This document shows positions 34,248 to 37,454 of a stretch of 37,454 bases of DNA, one piece after another. Both the position numbers and the translations under genes were made by a program. Position 1 is the first letter of the stretch; every line of letters starts with the position of its first letter. This DNA is from an uncultured Alistipes sp. (GTDB lineage Bacteria; Bacteroidota; Bacteroidia; Bacteroidales; Rikenellaceae), in contig CANQGQ010000019.1 in NCBI GenBank assembly GCA_947623305.1, positions 1 through 37,454 on the forward strand, written 5' to 3'. The notes under the pieces were generated by a model. That model saw only the letters and a list, made by a program, of their open reading frames with translations, was not told where the DNA came from and did no database searches.

Positions 34248-34676
34248 TTACGGATTGTAACGTCTGTACCGCTCTTTTTCGACCCAGTGGTATCCGTCTT
34301 CTTCGTAACAATCCCACCGCCATAAAAGCTCCTCGTCCGTCAGTTTCTCGATGACAAGGATTCGGGCATCGGCTGCTTCTTCGTCATCATAGTAAAAACT
34401 GAATCGGTTGCCCGAGCAGCTCCAGGTGAAGCGGTCATCCTCGTTGCGATCGGTAGGAGTATCGAGCCCCTTGTATCCGTAGTGATCTTCGTGGATCAAC
34501 ATGTAATCCGGATAATCGAGGTCGATCCATTCGTCATCTTCGCTGTCGTATTCGGACATACATTGCCAGATACCGGTCAGCAAAGCGGTATCGACGGATG
34601 TATCTTCATCGTCCGAGCAGCCGCATCCCATGAGGGCGATGGCCAGGCAAAGGCCGTAAATAATCGTTTTTTTCAT
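34248..34676 (-). CDS. Small secreted lipoprotein (142 aa)
   Basis: Lipoprotein signal with Cys near residues 18-20 (LMGCGCSDD). The mature part is very acidic (DEDT, SEDDEWIDLDYPDY) with aromatic residues in a lipocalin-like strand pattern. No named family. It follows the beta-barrel gene by 12 bp in the same orientation. Confidence 0.7.
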   Translation of the reverse strand: MKKTIIYGLCLAIALMGCGCSDDEDTSVDTALLTGIWQCMSEYDSEDDEWIDLDYPDYMLIHEDHYGYKGLDTPTDRNEDDRFTWSCSGNRFSFYYDDEEAADARILVIEKLTDEELLWRWDCYEEDGYHWVEKERYRRYNP

Positions 34677-34688
34677 CTCGATTCAGGA

Positions 34689-35310
34689 TTAGAATTTCAA
34701 ACCTATTTTGACGAAGAACGAATTGACGCTGAACCCGTCGCCGCTTTCACCTTCGTATTCGAATTTCATGCCTTGATGCTGCCAGCCGAGACCGAAGTTC
34801 AACCGTTTGTAGTTCAGTCCGATGCCGTACGAAGCATAGAAACCGCCCTTCAAATCCAGTCCCTCATCGTCTGCAAAATCTTTGGTTCCGACCACTCCGG
34901 AACTGAAGCCGAGGTCGATCGCTACATAGGGTGCGAAATGGTCGTTTACCGGATAGTAACCTTTCAAATCGAGGAATACGGGCATCATGCCGACTTTCCA
35001 CTGATCGTCGCAGGCGTACTGGAATCCGACACCCGCACCGATGAACGCATATTTGGTGATGCGCACACCGTGAACGGTTTCGATGAACGGACGTCCGTAC
35101 TTGGCATCTTCCGAATCGCCGCCCTCCTTGATCGTTCCGCCCATGCCGTAACCGACGTTCAGTTCGCCTTCGTACCAGATGTCCACTTTATGCGAACTGG
35201 GTCTGATAGGTCTTTTCTCGATTCACGCGCGTAACCGTCGTTTTTTGCGCTTGTGAAACTACCGGTGCAGCGAATATCGCTACGACCGTCATGATAAATA
35301 ATTTTTTCAT
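34689..35310 (-). pseudogene. Outer-membrane beta-barrel protein, frameshifted after the signal peptide
   Basis: ATG 35310 begins a signal peptide (MKKLFIMTVVAIFAA ... SQAQ), but the frame stops at 35188-35190. The neighbouring frame continues as RPIRPSSHKVDIWYEGELN to a C-terminal VKIGLKF, a barrel ending with alternating strands and a terminal Phe. The switch falls at an A4 run (35213-35216); removing one A would join the frames. Disrupted gene, phase variation by the homopolymer, or sequence error. Confidence 0.65.
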
Positions 35311-35364
35311 CGTGTTGAATTTAAGTTTGAGTTAAAAAATAAGGATGATTGAATCGGATGAATT

Positions 35365-36042
35365 TTACTTGGTTTTGGTAATGGTCTCTTCCACGTGGAT
35401 GTGGGCATCTTCGTTTTCGATTTGCCCCTCCTTGAAGAGTTTTTTGATCCATGCGTCGTTGCGTGTTCCCTCGCGGAACCCGGTGTAAACGGCAGGGAAA
35501 CCGACCATATCGACGATCATGACATATTTCCCGTCGCGCTCGGCGGGCTGCTCGATTTTAATGGGATTGCCTTCGGAATCGAACGTATCGACGATCTGGG
35601 TCCGGTGCCGGATGTTGAATTGAGGCACGACGATGAGATCGGCGCCGGTTTCGCGGCAGAAATCGTAGGTTGCTTGAGCTTTGAGCAGATCGACGTCGAT
35701 GGCCGCTACGCGTTTTCCGTCCATGAGTTTGCCTACCAGATACTCATTGCCGGACAATCCTTCGGGAATGTCTTGGCGGGCGGAGCCGGTGAAAGTGGCG
35801 CGTTCGAAGGTTTTCCCGTCATCGTTTTTGGATAAGACTTTGACCGTCGCCACCAAAGGCGTTACGAGCATTTCATGGCCGGCTTCGAGACTGAATGCTT
35901 CGGTGTGTTCGAAAGTCTCTTGAATTCCGGTCAGTTTGGTGGTCGTGATCGTTTTGGTCGTGCCGCGTTGGGCCCAGGCGCCGTGAAAGCCTGCGAGCAA
36001 TGCCAGACCCGCAAGCAACAAGGAACGTGTGGATTTCCTCAT
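35365..36042 (-). CDS. Secreted hypothetical protein (225 aa)
   Basis: ATG 36042 gives a signal peptide ending at AWA-Q; the longer frame to 36195 runs through a structured RNA region and is rejected. The mature part has ADLIVVPQFNIRHRTQ and KYVMIVDMVGFPAVYTGF. No family named. A structured leader or RNA lies upstream. Confidence 0.7.
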   Translation of the reverse strand: MRKSTRSLLLAGLALLAGFHGAWAQRGTTKTITTTKLTGIQETFEHTEAFSLEAGHEMLVTPLVATVKVLSKNDDGKTFERATFTGSARQDIPEGLSGNEYLVGKLMDGKRVAAIDVDLLKAQATYDFCRETGADLIVVPQFNIRHRTQIVDTFDSEGNPIKIEQPAERDGKYVMIVDMVGFPAVYTGFREGTRNDAWIKKLFKEGQIENEDAHIHVEETITKTK

Positions 36043-36084
36043 AATTGAAGAATTTTTGGTACACCCGAACCCCTGAGATGCGAT

Positions 36085-36327
36085 TATTAAAATAAAGAAA
36101 GTGTGGAGTTCGATCGGTTTATCTGGTGAGAGGCTCTGGCAAGCCCGAATACAAATAAACAATACCCCACACTTGTACGGCTTGGTGAGCACCAATCATG
36201 CCGATACAAGTGATGAGTGTGTCGTTTTCCCTGTATTCGCGAAATTTACCAGATTTCTCACCAAGGATAAAAGCGAAACACTTTCATCAAATATGTCCTT
36301 GTCGTGTGGAACGACGGGGCAAATATA
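36085..36327 (-). ncRNA. Putative structured ncRNA or long 5' leader
   Basis: On the minus strand a TATATTTG box (36320-36327) would start RNA at about 36313. The RNA has a 5' hairpin (GTCGT/ACGAC), then a long hairpin (36171-36213: CACTTGTA, CGGC, TTGGTG paired). A 3' hairpin (GTGTGG 36173-36168 with CCACAC 36106-36101) is followed by TTTCTTTATTTT. The long and terminal hairpins share three bases and so could be alternative folds. About 225 nt, 5'-related to the repeat at 27,424. The length and layout would suit a 6S-like RNA such as Bacteroidales-1, but I cannot confirm that. Confidence 0.5.
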
Positions 36328-36345
36328 GAAAAATGTTTCTCAATA
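36246..36345 (-). repeat. Promoter-leader repeat, copy B
   Basis: Homologous to 27,424-27,515 over about 90 bp: the TAnnTTTG box, a 5' hairpin with different bases but kept pairing, then TTGATGAAAGTGTTTCGCTT and GAGAAATCTGG. Confidence 0.7.
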
Positions 36346-36484
36346 CGCAACACTCGTCGGGGTATTGTTGTTGAAAATAAGTCGGTGCAAAGTTCCGAAA
36401 AACAAAATTTTTCTGCAACAGCTGCTCGTCTGGAAATGAAATTTTGTTATTCGTAATTTGGGGCGCAAGATTCCGCCGCGAAGC

Positions 36485-36546
36485 CCGCGTGAACATCATA
36501 AAAGCAAGTCGGCAGGGTATCGAAAGCCCCCCTGCCGCTCACGCGG
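36485..36546. repeat. Stable hairpin downstream of tRNA-Thr
   Basis: CCGCGTGA (36485-36492) pairs with TCACGCGG (36539-36546), enclosing GGCAGGG/CCTGCC. No T-run. Confidence 0.55.
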
Positions 36547-36555
36547 ACGGATACA

Positions 36556-36582
36556 AAAAAGACGGTCGCATCGCTGCAACCG
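36556..36582 (-). terminator. Terminator of tRNA-Thr
   Basis: On the minus strand GACGGTTGC pairs with GCGACCGTC, followed by TTTTTT; it lies just past the tRNA 3' end. Confidence 0.75.
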
Positions 36583-36594
36583 TCCGTTTTCGTG

Positions 36595-36666
<72 letters not shown>

Positions 36667-36817
36667 AATGTGCTGAAATTCAGTGGCCAGCAAATGCAGA
36701 AAAAGAGCATTCAGGCATGGGGTACAACATTGTGTCCAACAATCGCCACCCGCAATCGCTTGCAGGTTAATGATTAAGTGATTTATTAATAGCTAATTGG
36801 TGCAGTATGACAAAAAA
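36667..36817. other. Gene-free spacer upstream of tRNA-Thr
   Basis: About 150 bp between the tRNA and the distal terminator of the leucine-rich-repeat gene. No gene or clear promoter box seen. Confidence 0.4.
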
Positions 36818-36873
36818 GAGGACAAACATTGCTCAAAGGGCATAATTAAGCCCTGTTTGCAATGTTTGTCCTC
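36818..36873 (-). terminator. Distal tandem terminator
   Basis: 15-bp perfect stem GAGGACAAACATTGC / GCAATGTTTGTCCTC with an inner GGGC/GCCC stem; on the minus strand it is followed by TTTTTT. About 160 bp past the stop of the leucine-rich-repeat gene. Confidence 0.8.
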
Positions 36874-36971
36874 GTGAATCGCGGAGAAAAATGCGCGCGT
36901 GAAAAAATGGCGCCTTTTTCCCTATTCGCTCTTTTTAAAAATGTTTTGGCGATTTGATGAGTGTGAAAAAA

Positions 36972-37023
36972 GGACAAACTTGGACGAACCGTCTGTCTGC
37001 TGTCGTTCTGTCCAAGTCTGTCC
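36972..37023 (-). terminator. Proximal terminator of the leucine-rich-repeat gene
   Basis: GGACAAACTTGGAC-GAAC pairs with GTTC-TGTCCAAGTCTGTCC; on the minus strand T6 follows. It lies 12 bp after the stop codon. Confidence 0.8.
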
Positions 37024-37034
37024 CAATAATGGCA

Positions 37035-37454
37035 TTATTCATCCAGGCCTGTGATGCTCGTAAACTCGCGCCACTCAGAAGCGGATTTATAGGCGTTGGC
37101 GCAACCCGACGGCACTTTCAAAACCGAATACGAACTAATGCCAGAGAAAACGGAGTCGCCGCATTTCGGAGGCGTTGCTGTACCGATCTTAAATAACTGC
37201 AACTCGGAATCCTGGTAGAATGCGTGATCCCCGATGGACTCCACTTGCGTGCAGGCCGAAGCATCGAAGGTCTTCAAATTCTTCAATTCACAGAATGCGC
37301 CGTAATAATAATAAGAAGAAGAATAATAATCATACCCACCCTCGATAGTTTTCAATTGGGAACCTTTTTCGAAGGTTACGGTTGCCAAGGAAGAACAGCC
37401 TTTGAAAGCTGCGGCCTCGATGGTCTCTACACTGGCGGGAATTTCGATAGACGT
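37035..37454 (-). CDS. BspA-like leucine-rich repeat protein, partial (C-terminus)
   Basis: The frame is open to the window edge (TSIEIPASVETIEAAAFKGC upstream). LRR_5/BspA repeat units are visible: IEAAAFKGCSSLATVTFEKGSQLKTIEGG, then GAFCELKNLKTFDASACTQVESIGDHAFY. It ends with SSYSVLKVPSGCANAYKSASEW, the usual tail of such surface proteins. BspA-like proteins are typically secreted adhesins; the N-terminus is outside the window. Confidence 0.85.
   Translation of the reverse strand, partial: TSIEIPASVETIEAAAFKGCSSLATVTFEKGSQLKTIEGGYDYYSSSYYYYGAFCELKNLKTFDASACTQVESIGDHAFYQDSELQLFKIGTATPPKCGDSVFSGISSYSVLKVPSGCANAYKSASEWREFTSITGLDE

Noticed and set aside
36043..36195. N-terminal extension of the secreted protein at 35365
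   Set aside because: Would place coding sequence across a structured RNA and lose the signal peptide at the N-terminus.

Overview
The window is Bacteroidales DNA, most likely Alistipes or a close relative. This rests on TAnnTTTG promoter boxes, SurA/OstA-like envelope genes of Bacteroidetes type, CTn-type accessory genes and a GC-rich codon usage. The genus is an inference. About 1-27,420 is part of an integrative conjugative or mobilizable element; about 27,420-37,454 looks like chromosome.

Element, leftward accessory genes (1-7,798): a very large methylase/SNF2 helicase gene is cut after an IPW motif by what looks like the 5' end of a group II intron. Next comes an AT-rich AAA/DUF4143 ATPase cassette flanked by two near-identical 38-bp palindromes, then a frameshifted small gene, a 73-aa gene and a secreted M23 peptidase.

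Element, rightward operon (8,011-22,999): tightly packed genes encode a DUF4099-type protein, a Toprim primase-like protein, two exported paralogues, membrane-associated proteins, an M23-like protein with a probable -1 frameshift extension, an ArdC protein with a C-terminal MutS-I-like domain, a glucosaminidase/M23 cell-wall enzyme, a double OB-fold protein and an ArdC zincin. Together they fit DNA processing, wall opening and antirestriction during transfer. No relaxase, coupling protein, T4SS channel or integrase is visible, so the rest of the element lies outside.

Element, cargo and right part (23,000-27,420): a terminator, a 135-bp MITE with target duplication and a very AT-rich four-TM orphan gene whose insertion truncates a PcfK-like gene. 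Further leftward accessory genes follow (160 aa, 68 aa and a DUF1281/Api92-like protein). The last 900 bp has no gene but several palindromes. Four leftward genes share a hairpin + GGGAAA leader, suggesting co-regulation.

Chromosome: a CPBP protease; an outer-membrane biogenesis operon (lipoprotein PPIase-like, SurA-like, OstA-like, Nudix); a leftward surface-protein cluster (a frameshifted beta-barrel protein, a lipoprotein and a secreted protein); a putative structured RNA whose promoter-proximal part is repeated at the element boundary; tRNA-Thr(GGT) with terminator; and a partial BspA-like leucine-rich-repeat gene followed by two tandem terminators.
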